DNA of 64,000 nt, taken from Helicobacteraceae bacterium (GTDB lineage Bacteria; Campylobacterota; Campylobacteria; Campylobacterales; Sulfurimonadaceae). The notes below the pieces were generated by a model that saw only the letters and a program-made list of their open reading frames with translations, searched no databases and was not told the DNA's origin. A program made the translations under genes and the position numbers. Within the stretch, counting starts at the first letter, position 1; the number at the start of each line of letters is the position of its first letter. The stretch is from contig CANMJR010000007.1 of the NCBI GenBank assembly GCA_947498025.1, forward strand, positions 1-64,000. Direction: 5' to 3'. This document shows, piece after piece, positions 25,197-33,512 of this stretch.

Positions 25197-25892
25197 TTAG
25201 TAGACTTCTTTCACATTTTCAAGCGGTACATAACTCGAACCAAGCTTCACTAAAGTTTTTCCATTTTCAAATCGAACCGATTCAATAGGATATGCACCTA
25301 CCCTGCTTGTGTGTTTTGCACTATCACTGCTTACATATTTTGCATTTACATGATAAATGCCACTCTGAAGGCGGTTTCCTTTATTATCCGTACCATTCCA
25401 GTCAAACTGATATACACCGGCATCTTTTATGGTGCGTATCTTTCCATCTTTATCTTTTTGTGATTGAGTATCCATTGTAGCAACCACTTTGTTATTTGAA
25501 TCAGTTATTTCAATAGTACCGGAAGCTATATTGTCCGGGAAATACATCTCAAATGAAGATGTTTTACCTTCATCGTGCGATATGGAATCACTGCCTAAAT
25601 CCGCTCTTTTTCCGATAGCCGAAACTGTAGAAAACTGCTGGGTATCTCCTAGTGCCGCTGTTAAAGCTTTTATGGCAGTGTTCGTTTTATCGGATGATTC
25701 AATCGTTGCCATCTGAGAAGTTTGCGTTAAAATCTTCGCACTGTCCATAGGCTCAGTCGGGTCTTGATGCTGCATTTCAACTAAAAAAAGTTTCATAAAA
25801 TCATCTTTTCCTAAAACACTTTTATCTTTTGCTGCGGTCGCTGTTGCAGCTGTTGCCGTTGCTGCATTTGCGCCTGTTGCCGTAATTGCCAT
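25197..25892 (-). CDS. flgD: Flagellar hook-capping protein FlgD
   Basis: A 231-residue cap protein. The conserved N-terminal FlgD motif is present: 'VLGKDDFMKLFLVEMQHQDPTEPMDSAKILTQTSQMATIES', after an Ala/Thr-rich leader (~1-25). The C-terminal part (~115-200) has the FlgD Ig-like and tudor-like fold pattern with 'GVYQFDWNGTDNKGNRLQSGIYHV'. FlgD sits at the growing hook tip and is needed for FlgE assembly. It lies 15 bp after fliK and 48 bp before flgE2. Confidence 0.95.
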   Translation of the reverse strand: MAITATGANAATATAATATAAKDKSVLGKDDFMKLFLVEMQHQDPTEPMDSAKILTQTSQMATIESSDKTNTAIKALTAALGDTQQFSTVSAIGKRADLGSDSISHDEGKTSSFEMYFPDNIASGTIEITDSNNKVVATMDTQSQKDKDGKIRTIKDAGVYQFDWNGTDNKGNRLQSGIYHVNAKYVSSDSAKHTSRVGAYPIESVRFENGKTLVKLGSSYVPLENVKEVY

Positions 25893-25907
25893 GCGTTAAT
25901 ATCTCCT

Positions 25908-27680
25908 TTAAATGTATCTGGGAACAACTATTTCTAAAGAGCTTAAAATCTCCTCATTTTTTTCATCATTCTCAAAATAGTTATACTCTTTTTGAGCTTC
26001 TCTCTGCTGTTGTCTTTGCCCTTGCTGCTGGTTTGAGGCGGGGTTGTCAGAGCTGTTACTAAAATTCAATGTAGCATTATTTATTCCACTATTATTTAAC
26101 TGGGTTTTTAACTCCATTATATTTGCTGAGAGGGTATTGATTGCGGTTGCATTTGAGCTGATATTTACATGAAGATTTTTGCCCCTTTGCACTACGGTCA
26201 ACTCGACATCACCGAATTTTTCGGGATTGAGCTGCACTTTTACTCTCGTGAATGGGGCTTTGTAATCCTCTATTGCCGTTTTAACATCCGCTGAGAGATA
26301 TTTAATCATCTGCTTGGCTTCATTAATTTTCACTTCAAAGCTATCTGCTTTATGTACACTCAGTCCATCCGACTTTGTATTTTTGGAGCTATCGGCTTTT
26401 GATTCTGTGTCACCGACCAAAAGTTTTTCAAATGGATTTTCGGATTGGCTTTTAGATTCAGATGAACTGTTAGATTCGATTGCCCTTGCAGCAACAACAG
26501 AGAGATTACTCGCAAGAGCAGATATGCTTTGCGTTGGTTTCTCTCCATGAAGAAGTGATTTTAGGGTGTCATCCGCTCTGTTTTTGGTGGTTTTTTCTTC
26601 AACTTTGAGTGTTGTGCCGGATTTAGCCTGAACCAACTGCTCTGTTGTGTGCTCTGTCGGTGCCAAAGCTTTTAGAAGCGGTATATCTTTTGCCTCTTTT
26701 ATTTTAGGTTCTTCAAATGTTGCTGTTTTTTCAGATTGAACCGTATCTCTGTCATTTTTTACCTCCGCTTTGGGCTCTTTAGTTTGCGGAGTTTTTACTA
26801 TTTTTTCTTTACTATCAATAACTTCTGTTTTTATCTCTTTGGTTTGTGGAACTTCTACGGCTGCACCCTCTTTTACAATTGCTTTTGCTAGCACAACTTC
26901 TGTAGCGGGAGCCTCTTTGACAACTCCTTTTGTATGTGAAACTTCTGCAGCCACACTCTCTTTTGGAGCTTCTTTACTAACTGCTTTGGTCTGAGGGGCT
27001 TCTGCAATAGGAGTCTCTTTGACGATTGATTTCGCATGGGGAGTATCCGACTTAAGCGCTTCTTTTAAAGGTTCTTTGATTATTGTTTTGGCTGGCTGAA
27101 TCTCTTGTGGCGTACTCTCTTTTGTAGTTCTGTAAATGAGAGTTTCTGCTGATTTGCTATCGGATTTATTGGTTTTTGTATTTGGGCGAACATCTTCAAT
27201 CGTTATTTTACTAATATCTATACCAAATTTTTTGCCAACTTCAGCCAGACCCTTGAGAGTTTTTGGAAGCTCTTTTATCTCAGATTTTTTATAATCATCA
27301 CTCTCAATAATTTTAGATTTCAGATACTCTTTGGCATCTTTTACAAGAACTTTTAGCTCCTCTTTACTTAATGTTGCGGTTATTTTTGAGTTTAATTCAA
27401 AGGGAGCGGTTGCTTCTTTTAACTCTACTGATTTTGCATCCGGGTTTTTTAGCAGGGATGCAAAAGTTTCTGTTTTTGAGGATGGTTTTGTACTTTTAGT
27501 ATTTTTTTCTTCATTCGCCAAAGATAAAACTAAAGTTCCATTTTGAACGATGGGAGTCTCTTTTTTACCGCCTATTCCTTTTAAAAGTTCAGAGAAAGAG
27601 AGCTTTGATTTATCCTCTTTTGTCACTAGATTTATGGGCGATGATGAACTGTTTTTTGTTTTTACATCTAGTGAAATCAT
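25908..27680 (-). CDS. fliK: Flagellar hook-length control protein FliK
   Basis: A 590-residue FliK. The C-terminal Flg_hook domain (~440-545) has 'VKVQLNPEKFGDVELTVVQRGKNLHVNIS' and 'LSANIMELKTQLNNSGI'. The long N-terminal part is low-complexity, rich in Lys/Glu/Thr/Ala, with imperfect repeats of the 'KEAPxAExxxTKxxVKE' kind (~190-300), which fits the molecular-ruler region that sets hook length. A glutamine-rich patch (~553-565) precedes the end. It is the first gene of fliK-flgD-flgE2-flgE and follows an RpoN-type promoter. Confidence 0.9.
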   Translation of the reverse strand: MISLDVKTKNSSSSPINLVTKEDKSKLSFSELLKGIGGKKETPIVQNGTLVLSLANEEKNTKSTKPSSKTETFASLLKNPDAKSVELKEATAPFELNSKITATLSKEELKVLVKDAKEYLKSKIIESDDYKKSEIKELPKTLKGLAEVGKKFGIDISKITIEDVRPNTKTNKSDSKSAETLIYRTTKESTPQEIQPAKTIIKEPLKEALKSDTPHAKSIVKETPIAEAPQTKAVSKEAPKESVAAEVSHTKGVVKEAPATEVVLAKAIVKEGAAVEVPQTKEIKTEVIDSKEKIVKTPQTKEPKAEVKNDRDTVQSEKTATFEEPKIKEAKDIPLLKALAPTEHTTEQLVQAKSGTTLKVEEKTTKNRADDTLKSLLHGEKPTQSISALASNLSVVAARAIESNSSSESKSQSENPFEKLLVGDTESKADSSKNTKSDGLSVHKADSFEVKINEAKQMIKYLSADVKTAIEDYKAPFTRVKVQLNPEKFGDVELTVVQRGKNLHVNISSNATAINTLSANIMELKTQLNNSGINNATLNFSNSSDNPASNQQQGQRQQQREAQKEYNYFENDEKNEEILSSLEIVVPRYI

Positions 27681-27719
27681 TTTATCTCCATAATGTTAGA
27701 AAAGTTGTTATGTTGTATC

Positions 27720-27736
27720 AGCATTTATTATTCCAA
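27720..27736 (-). promoter_or_regulatory. RpoN (sigma-54) promoter for the fliK-flgD-flgE operon
   Basis: Minus-strand TTGGAATAATAAATGCT: GG (27734-27733) and GC (27722-27721) are separated by exactly 10 bases. Start of transcription would fall ~12 bases downstream, roughly 30 bases before the fliK start codon. Its -24 box is half of the palindrome TTCCAAAATTTTGGAA. Confidence 0.75.
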
Positions 27737-27740
27737 AATT

Positions 27741-27757
27741 TTGGAACATTTAATGCT
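27741..27757 (+). promoter_or_regulatory. Divergent RpoN (sigma-54) promoter for the SPOR/barrel gene
   Basis: Plus-strand TTGGAACATTTAATGCT: GG at 27743-27744 and GC at 27755-27756, exactly 10 bases between. It uses the other half of the palindrome at 27731-27746, so the two promoters point away from a common centre. The predicted RNA start would leave a leader of only ~20 bases before the TTG start at 27790. Confidence 0.65.
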
Positions 27758-27789
27758 ATTCATTCAAAATTATTATAAAAGGGGTGCTT

Positions 27790-28632
27790 TTGAAATTATT
27801 TTATTCTATTCTTGTCTGTCTATTGCTCTCAACCTCGGTTTTTGCTGATTCAAAGTATGTATTGGTTACTAAAACAAACAATGAGGCAGAGTTGCCATAT
27901 ATAAAAGCGAAGCTTAAAAAATTAGAGCTCAACATGGTTGCATATAAAACTGAAGATGAATATACTGTCTATTCCGGTGCTTTTAAAAACCATAAATCCG
28001 CAATTGTTGCACTGCAAAGTATTCAAAGCTATTTTCCTGAAGCTATTGTAGTCTCTTTTGATGCACAAACAAGCAAACAGGAGGTAGGAGTTTCAAAGAG
28101 GGGATACTATTTTATAAATGGTTCACTTGCATCACTAGGCGTTCCCTTTGAGCACTCTGTCCATACAGGAACTATTACAACAAATTCAATCGGCACAAGC
28201 GCTATGGGATATATTTTTGAAGGAGGGTATAACTTTGAAAATAATGTTTTTATCACTTTGAGTTATTTGAATGCATCCACGACTACAAATACGATTTCGA
28301 ATCTCTATGGCACAATCAATTATAAGATGAGAATGGGTCAATTTGAGCCATATATCGGAGTATTGGGTGGATTAAGCACTCTTAGCTGGACAAAGCCCCC
28401 GATGTTAAATGCAGATAGCGGAGCCGACAATAGTCTGCTGTATGGTGCTCAAACCGGATTAAGCTATGAGACAGGATTTAGTAATTTAGCACTCTTTATA
28501 AACTACCAGTTCACTTTCATGAACCATGAAACACCCCTGTCAATTAAAAGCGGAGCGACTACAACAGCCTCTTCGACGCTCACTCAAAACATAATGCATG
28601 GAATAAATCTAGGAGTTCAATATAGATTTTGA
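27790..28632 (+). CDS. Outer-membrane beta-barrel with N-terminal SPOR-like domain
   Basis: A ~280-residue exported protein. A signal peptide (~1-20, ...STSVFA) is followed by a SPOR-like domain (~22-95: 'YVLVTKTNNEAELPYIKAKLKKL...YTVYSGAFKNHKSAIVALQSIQSYFPEAIVV'), then an eight-strand-like barrel ending in aromatic QYRF. SPOR domains bind denuded peptidoglycan, so the protein may tie the outer membrane to the wall. A paralogue lies at 39101-39952. The TTG start has AAGGGG at good spacing; GTG at 27784 would be too close to it. An RpoN-type promoter directly upstream suggests co-expression with the hook genes. Confidence 0.75.
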   Translation: MKLFYSILVCLLLSTSVFADSKYVLVTKTNNEAELPYIKAKLKKLELNMVAYKTEDEYTVYSGAFKNHKSAIVALQSIQSYFPEAIVVSFDAQTSKQEVGVSKRGYYFINGSLASLGVPFEHSVHTGTITTNSIGTSAMGYIFEGGYNFENNVFITLSYLNASTTTNTISNLYGTINYKMRMGQFEPYIGVLGGLSTLSWTKPPMLNADSGADNSLLYGAQTGLSYETGFSNLALFINYQFTFMNHETPLSIKSGATTTASSTLTQNIMHGINLGVQYRF

Positions 28633-28639
28633 AGAGTTA

Positions 28640-29071
28640 CTAGAAGTCTGAGTAGTTTAGATTAACTTCCATCTCAACTTCGCATAATCCATCTTTAAAA
28701 ATTGTGTTTACGATTGTTGCATTTTTGATTATATTTTGAACATGTGCTCTGACTTCCGAACGAGTAACCTGCATATTTTTAATTGTGTCTTGACCTTCAA
28801 CCGATACGCCTTTGATGCGTTCTGCTATAAGTCTGTATCCATCCACCATGGCAGCACGCTTTGCAAGGGCTTGAGCTTGAGCCGGCATTGTCGTAAAAGC
28901 AGGAGCAACACCCTGACCAAATACAGTTATTCTTACATTTTTTTCAGGTTTTAATACAAGATCGCTATCTAAATCTTTCACTTCTTGAAGTTTGCCTGAC
29001 GGATAGCCGTCAGCCGCGTAAACAGTAGAGATGTTTACAACACATAATATAAATAAAATCAAATATTTCAT
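28640..29071 (-). CDS. FlgP/LPP20-family flagellar basal-disk-like protein
   Basis: A 143-residue exported protein. The signal peptide (~1-19, ...STVYA) lacks a lipobox cysteine. The core 'ITVFGQGVAPAFTTMPAQAQALAKRAAMVDGYRLIAERIKGVSV' matches the LPP20/FlgP family: repeated alanines, 'AAMVDGYRLIAE', then 'DTIKNMQVTRSEVRAHVQNIIKNA'. FlgP forms the large basal disk under the outer membrane in Campylobacter and is needed for motility in viscous media; there it is a lipoprotein. Position next to the hook operon supports a flagellar role. It has a TATAAT -10 box just upstream (29101-29106). Gene end is convergent with the SPOR/barrel gene. Confidence 0.78.
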   Translation of the reverse strand: MKYLILFILCVVNISTVYAADGYPSGKLQEVKDLDSDLVLKPEKNVRITVFGQGVAPAFTTMPAQAQALAKRAAMVDGYRLIAERIKGVSVEGQDTIKNMQVTRSEVRAHVQNIIKNATIVNTIFKDGLCEVEMEVNLNYSDF

Positions 29072-29100
29072 TAAAATTCCTAACTTAAATTTTCAGAGGC

Positions 29101-29106
29101 ATTATA
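29101..29106 (-). promoter_or_regulatory. Sigma-70 -10 box for the FlgP-like gene
   Basis: Minus-strand GCTATAAT, 30 bases upstream of the start codon, preceded by AT-rich sequence with periodic T-runs as usual for Campylobacterota sigma-70 promoters. The -35 is not conserved. Confidence 0.45.
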
Positions 29107-29122
29107 GCAAAAAGCATATAAA

Positions 29123-29941
29123 TTAAAACGCGTACTTAATGCTAAACTTATTTCCGACAGTTTTAAAGTCGATATGATCTTTCTTCTCGATAGCTTGAAA
29201 ATCTTCATACATATAACTATAGCCTAAATAAATATCTTTAATTACTTGATATTCTATGCCAAATTGATAGCCCATAGCTTTAGATTCTGAATAGGAGAGG
29301 GAGCTTATATTTCCAAAGAGAACAAAGCCGTATCGGTAATATTTAAAGCCTGCATATGGCAATACAATAGTGGCATCCACCTTGTCATACATATAGAGTG
29401 CGTTTGGATTTGCATTGTCTTTCATCCGCACAAGATAATCAATAACTTTTAGGTTCGCTCCAATATCAAGCTCTATATCGCCTAAGTAAAATCCTTTTTT
29501 TACCGCGCCTTTTGCTTTGAAGTCCTGAAAAACCGTCATATTCAACACTTTGTAATCTATATTTGTTGTTGCGTTTGTAAAGGGTGTTGAAACCATTGTC
29601 ACGGTTCTGTCAAAAAGAACATCGTTCTTTTGCGTCATATTAAAGTAACTTATATAGATATTTGGCGCATAGTCGTAATCAAACCGCGTCTCTACGGAGA
29701 AGAATGAGGATGTAGTATCTGCATATTTGAAATCATCTTTGAAGTCAATGACAGAATTTGCATTTGAGAGAGTTCCTTTAAAGTCTGACATATATATTGC
29801 AGCTTCAACGGTGGGATGAATTTTTGTGTACCAAGTAGTATCATTTAGTCCCTCATTATTTTTAGCACTCTCGGCAAGAAGCGATTCACCTGCATAAGCA
29901 GATACAAACATAACAAACAATAAAAAAAACTTTAACAACAT
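29123..29941 (-). CDS. Outer-membrane beta-barrel protein, function unknown
   Basis: A 272-residue protein with a signal peptide (~1-17, ...VSAYA) and then alternating hydrophobic/polar strands ending in 'KFSIKYAF', the aromatic terminus recognised by the Bam complex. Strands such as 'NIYISYFNMTQ', 'YAGFKYYRYGFVLFGNISSLSYSES' and 'YLGYSYMYEDF' suit an 8-12-strand barrel. I recognise no specific family. It is immediately upstream of the FlgP-like gene on the same strand (51 bp); in Campylobacter flgP is followed by flgQ, but this gene precedes it and I see no clear similarity to claim FlgQ. Confidence 0.65.
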   Translation of the reverse strand: MLLKFFLLFVMFVSAYAGESLLAESAKNNEGLNDTTWYTKIHPTVEAAIYMSDFKGTLSNANSVIDFKDDFKYADTTSSFFSVETRFDYDYAPNIYISYFNMTQKNDVLFDRTVTMVSTPFTNATTNIDYKVLNMTVFQDFKAKGAVKKGFYLGDIELDIGANLKVIDYLVRMKDNANPNALYMYDKVDATIVLPYAGFKYYRYGFVLFGNISSLSYSESKAMGYQFGIEYQVIKDIYLGYSYMYEDFQAIEKKDHIDFKTVGNKFSIKYAF

Positions 29942-30007
29942 GAAAACTCCTTTTTTACCTTTTTAATTGCAAGCATTTTAACATAATATTTAAATTACCG
30001 TAGAAAC

Positions 30008-32311
30008 TCACGATGCATTTGTGTCAGTATATCTGTACACTTTCGTAAACTGAATTTCACTTGATATATTTGAGTCTAATAGAGCCCTTTGGCACCCATA
30101 GAAGCCATTGGTATCTTTTGGTGTTTGTATATAAATCTGTTTGCCGCTGTTTGCCCATGCTTTGTCAAAGGCAAAATAGTAGCTATCCTGAAAAACAGTT
30201 ACATATTCATTCGTTTTTGTTTTACTTAAGAGAGGATAGTAGAGTACAACTCTATTTGATGACTCAAACCCTGAATTATTGTTAAAATTAAGCGTAAGAC
30301 CATTTACGGAGTCGCTTTCTCTTATTGCTTCGGTTGCGTTACTATCAATTAAAGTATTTTTATAATATGTATCTTTGATACAGGCAAATGCATCGAAAAC
30401 GGCATCTGTTTTGTCAAATATACTGTATGTTACACTCTCTCCAGTAACATTCATGTCAACATAAGTAAAGTTTGTATATGCCGGCTCTAAAGCAGTTTCA
30501 ACAACAGACTGAACTCTTGGAAATGTCCACTCATGTATATTTGCATCTGTCGAGAGCAGAGCAAATACTCTTTTCACCTCTTCGATTTGGGATATTACGA
30601 ATGTTCTATTACTATCTGGGATTGTTATATTCATATTGAGTTCAAGCACAGTTAAAACTTCTGATATACTCAAATTTTCATATCCGTTATCCAAAATACG
30701 AGTCAAGAGTGCATTTTTTATTTTGTACTGCAAATCTTTTTTTTGAGCTTCTGATAGCACAGTAGGCATTACTTTTTTTGCTACGAATTCTATGAGTGAT
30801 TTTGTTATCTGAATCTCTTGTGAGAGGGCAAAGAGTTGAATATTTTGCATTGTATCACTTACTATATCACTGCTACTGAGTCCAAAGGCATCTCCAACGC
30901 TTGTTAGGGAAGCTTCAAATGCTGCTTCGTTTTTTACAGCAGACTGAAAAAAGAGAATTTTTGCCAAATCCGTGAATGGAGTTAAAGCAATATTAGTCGT
31001 TGGAAGCGTACTATTTACATCCAATATATTCTGAAATTCACCCGAAAAAGATTTACTTGTTGCTGTATCTGTTCCTCCAAATCCTATAAGAGGAATCATT
31101 GCGTTTTTATTAACTTTTAGATTGGAAAAACTGAATTTTCCATCACTTAAAGTAGTTGTCCATAATTCTGTTGTTCCACATACGCCGTTGCTGTCTAAAT
31201 CTAAGCAAATTTTGGCTCCGCTGATATAGCCATCCACCATAACGCCACCGAAAGAGAGAGTTGTTGTGTTGCTCTCTACGGGCAGAGTCGAGTTTGTGTC
31301 TGTAGTATTCGTATCGGTCGTATTCGTGTCTGTAGTATTCGTATCAGTTGTATTTGTGTCCACAACGGCAAAGATATCTATATTTATTCTCATAGGCGTT
31401 AGAGAAGCTCCGCCAGTCGCATTTTCAAGTGCGGCAATTACTTTACCTTGTTCCGTCTCTAAAGCTACTTGGTAAGTATTAAGATTTGCAGCGGTTAAAT
31501 TTGTATGTTTAACAAAATCGTCTATTGCCACCTTAAGTTCTGCAACTTGAGCTATTACAAAATTCTTTTCATTCGCCGGAATGGTAATAGCAGAGAGTGT
31601 TTCAAGCTTTGTTAGTGCTTTTTCTATATTTATATCTGCATCTTCGCTAATCTGCGTAACTATTGCACTCTTGATCTCTCTTTGGAGTTGAAGCAACTGC
31701 ACAGATGTTAATGAGACACCTTTTGCTTTGGCGGCAGCAGCTTCTATGAGTGCCAGAGTCTGTTGAATCTCCTGTGTTATTGCAAATACGCCGGCATACT
31801 GCATCGGACTTTTGTTGACATACCCCTCTGAAATTCTGTAGGCAACTGCTATTTGAGTAGTAGAGGTTTGGAGTGAAGAGTACGTTTGTGGTGATGAATT
31901 AAGAAATGAGGTGGCAACCATGTCTGTTAACGGTGTAACAAATAGCTGCCCTGCTTGTGGGGCATTATCTGTATCCACAATGCTCTTGAATTTGCCGGTA
32001 AAGCCTTTATTTGTTGCAGTGTCTATCCCACCGCTTGCAATAACCGGCATATAGAGCGTACCTGTTACATTTATGTCTCCAAAGCTAAACGCTCCGCTGT
32101 TTGAGGTAAGGGTAGATGGTTCGCTCACGTCGCATGAACCGTTCATATTAAGGTCTAAACAGACGCTTGCATTTTTTATGTAACCATCAACAACAGCGCC
32201 GCTGAGAGTTATTTTTTTTGTTGTACTTCCCGTACTGCTGCTTGTCGTTTCACAGCCGGTAAATAAGATTAAAGAGATATAAATAAAAAATAAAGAGACC
32301 AAATATTTCAA
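30008..32311 (-). CDS. Large lipoprotein with two copies of a VDGYI/CLDLDSNG module and a two-cysteine C-terminal domain
   Basis: A 767-residue lipoprotein (lipobox ...LFTGC). Two homologous halves are joined by a DTNTT repeat linker. Each begins with a ~100-residue module: VDGYI, CLDL(N/D)xNGxC, SFxN, GGxDTAT, FxGxFxxIxD, TPxTDxA; a helical region follows each. The D-x-D-x-N-G loop suggests calcium binding. The C-terminal ~125 residues (DAFACIKD... YYPLLSKTKT... TPKDTNGFYGCQR... TKVYRYTD) recur in the lipoproteins at 37.2 and 40.1 kb and hold two cysteines, perhaps a disulfide. The TTG start (MKYLVSLFF) has GTGGGGAG upstream; an ATG frame from 32344 adds 11 residues. Function unknown; surface display is likely. 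Confidence 0.72.
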   Translation of the reverse strand: MKYLVSLFFIYISLILFTGCETTSSSTGSTTKKITLSGAVVDGYIKNASVCLDLNMNGSCDVSEPSTLTSNSGAFSFGDINVTGTLYMPVIASGGIDTATNKGFTGKFKSIVDTDNAPQAGQLFVTPLTDMVATSFLNSSPQTYSSLQTSTTQIAVAYRISEGYVNKSPMQYAGVFAITQEIQQTLALIEAAAAKAKGVSLTSVQLLQLQREIKSAIVTQISEDADINIEKALTKLETLSAITIPANEKNFVIAQVAELKVAIDDFVKHTNLTAANLNTYQVALETEQGKVIAALENATGGASLTPMRINIDIFAVVDTNTTDTNTTDTNTTDTNTTDTNSTLPVESNTTTLSFGGVMVDGYISGAKICLDLDSNGVCGTTELWTTTLSDGKFSFSNLKVNKNAMIPLIGFGGTDTATSKSFSGEFQNILDVNSTLPTTNIALTPFTDLAKILFFQSAVKNEAAFEASLTSVGDAFGLSSSDIVSDTMQNIQLFALSQEIQITKSLIEFVAKKVMPTVLSEAQKKDLQYKIKNALLTRILDNGYENLSISEVLTVLELNMNITIPDSNRTFVISQIEEVKRVFALLSTDANIHEWTFPRVQSVVETALEPAYTNFTYVDMNVTGESVTYSIFDKTDAVFDAFACIKDTYYKNTLIDSNATEAIRESDSVNGLTLNFNNNSGFESSNRVVLYYPLLSKTKTNEYVTVFQDSYYFAFDKAWANSGKQIYIQTPKDTNGFYGCQRALLDSNISSEIQFTKVYRYTDTNAS
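31293..31362 (-). repeat. 12-bp in-frame tandem repeat (DTNT linker)
   Basis: About five copies of a unit encoding Asp-Thr-Asn-Thr(-Thr), plus-strand form gtatcngtngtattc/gtgtctgtagtattc. It forms the linker between the two homologous halves of the lipoprotein. Third-position differences show it is not very recent. Confidence 0.85.
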
Positions 32312-32443
32312 GCAGATACTCCCCACCACATAGATGGGGTGCATTCTATCTTAATTTATCTTTATCTCTTTTAAAGTAGGGAAAGGTGGTAATTCTTCAT
32401 TAAAATCTATGGCATTCTTACTTTGGAACCGATGGCTTATTTT

Positions 32444-33367
32444 CTAGAAAGTTTTGTTGTAGTCTTTTATCTCTTTTAACCCAGCCATCGGCGGTATTTT
32501 TACGGATGGGAAGATGCCTTTATAGCATTTATTATCTTTGTAGCTGTACATATAAAAAGTCTCACCCTCATACTCTGTAGTAAATTCAATCTGTGTTTTT
32601 GGATCTGCCGGTCCGTATTTAAAACTTCTTTTTGTTTTGCTTTGTAGTTTTGGATAGAGAAGCAAAACTCTTGTTTCGTCATACACGCCTCGCACATGAT
32701 GCGATTTATATCTAGATTTTAAAGCTATTGTTTTCTCTTTGTTATAGGTAAATTCATCATTTGTACCGCTGTTTACTAAAACAGCATACTTCTCATCAGC
32801 GATTATCTTTTTACAAACATCATTAATCTCTAAACTTTTGATTTCTACTTTTACATCTTTTGTTGCATAAACATAAAATCCTTTATTTGGTTCAATATTT
32901 TTCAAATCCAATATTTTAGTTGTATATATTGTATCTTGCAGCTCTTTTGAGGGTGAATAGCCAGCCCATGCTTTTGTAACAGGCTCATACATATAGACAA
33001 ACTCTATCTCTTTGTATTTAGAAAAAGTTTCTTGCATGTTTACTCCATTCTCATGGCTGTGTAGATAATTCCATCCTTGTGTGAGCTCATAATAATTTTT
33101 GGTATAAGAGGGAGTGCTGTAGGAAATATTATTGTCATTGATTAAAAGATACCCTTTTTCTTTGCATGCTACTTTAGAGATATCAGGTATGTCTTTAGGC
33201 TGCGAAGTTATCCAGCTATTTTTTGAGTAATCCCATATAATTGTATCTTTTGTTGCAATTGATTTGCTAAGAGTTTGTTCTTGAGAACCGAGTATATAGT
33301 ATGAAGTACAGTCTGCTTTGAGGGATAAGAGCGAAAATATTGCTAGAAGTAGTAGGTTTTTTGTCAT
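32444..33367 (-). CDS. Exported protein with GW-type segment, function unknown
   Basis: A 307-residue protein with a signal peptide (~1-18) and start supported by AAAGGAG. The middle (~90-175) reads 'LTQGWNYLHSHENG...FVYMYEPVTKAWAGYSPSKEL...IEPNKGFYVYA', a pattern (GWN, then W-x-x-YSP, then P-x-KGFYVYA) that recurs in exported proteins of this group and in pieces of the 1232-residue neighbour (GWNLIAF, LPGKGYWG). Near the end 'RVLLLYPKLQSKTKRSF' and 'DNKCYKGIF' resemble the C-terminal domain of the nearby lipoproteins. Four cysteines are present. It lies 140 bp downstream of the 1232-residue gene, beyond two hairpins. Confidence 0.65.
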   Translation of the reverse strand: MTKNLLLLAIFSLLSLKADCTSYYILGSQEQTLSKSIATKDTIIWDYSKNSWITSQPKDIPDISKVACKEKGYLLINDNNISYSTPSYTKNYYELTQGWNYLHSHENGVNMQETFSKYKEIEFVYMYEPVTKAWAGYSPSKELQDTIYTTKILDLKNIEPNKGFYVYATKDVKVEIKSLEINDVCKKIIADEKYAVLVNSGTNDEFTYNKEKTIALKSRYKSHHVRGVYDETRVLLLYPKLQSKTKRSFKYGPADPKTQIEFTTEYEGETFYMYSYKDNKCYKGIFPSVKIPPMAGLKEIKDYNKTF

Positions 33368-33435
33368 AATTTCTCCTTTTAAAGAGAGAAATTATAGCAT
33401 AGTAATTATTGTAAAAATTATATCCCTATCGAATT

Positions 33436-33461
33436 GGGATACGAAGATTAATTCGTATCCC
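33436..33461. terminator. Strong hairpin between surface-protein genes
   Basis: Perfect 10-bp stem GGGATACGAA / TTCGTATCCC with a 6-base loop, in the 140-bp gap downstream of the 1232-residue gene. On the plus strand it is followed by ATAAAATT and on the minus strand by AATTCGATAGGG, so there is no T-run on either side; a terminator or RNA-stabilising element. Confidence 0.55.
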
Positions 33462-33489
33462 ATAAAATTCACATATCAAAAGAACTTTT

Positions 33490-33512
33490 TATAATCCTAA
33501 AGAAGGATTATA
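33490..33512 (-). terminator. Hairpin at the stop codon of the 1232-residue gene
   Basis: TATAATCCT / AGGATTATA, 9-bp perfect stem overlapping the stop codon, followed on the minus strand by AAAAAGTTCTTTT. AT-rich and close to the coding end; it probably acts with the second hairpin 30 bp on. Confidence 0.5.

Noticed and set aside
32405-32425. RpoN promoter at TTTGGAACCGATGGC
   Set aside because: GG and GC are only 8 bases apart, and the direction does not lead into a gene.
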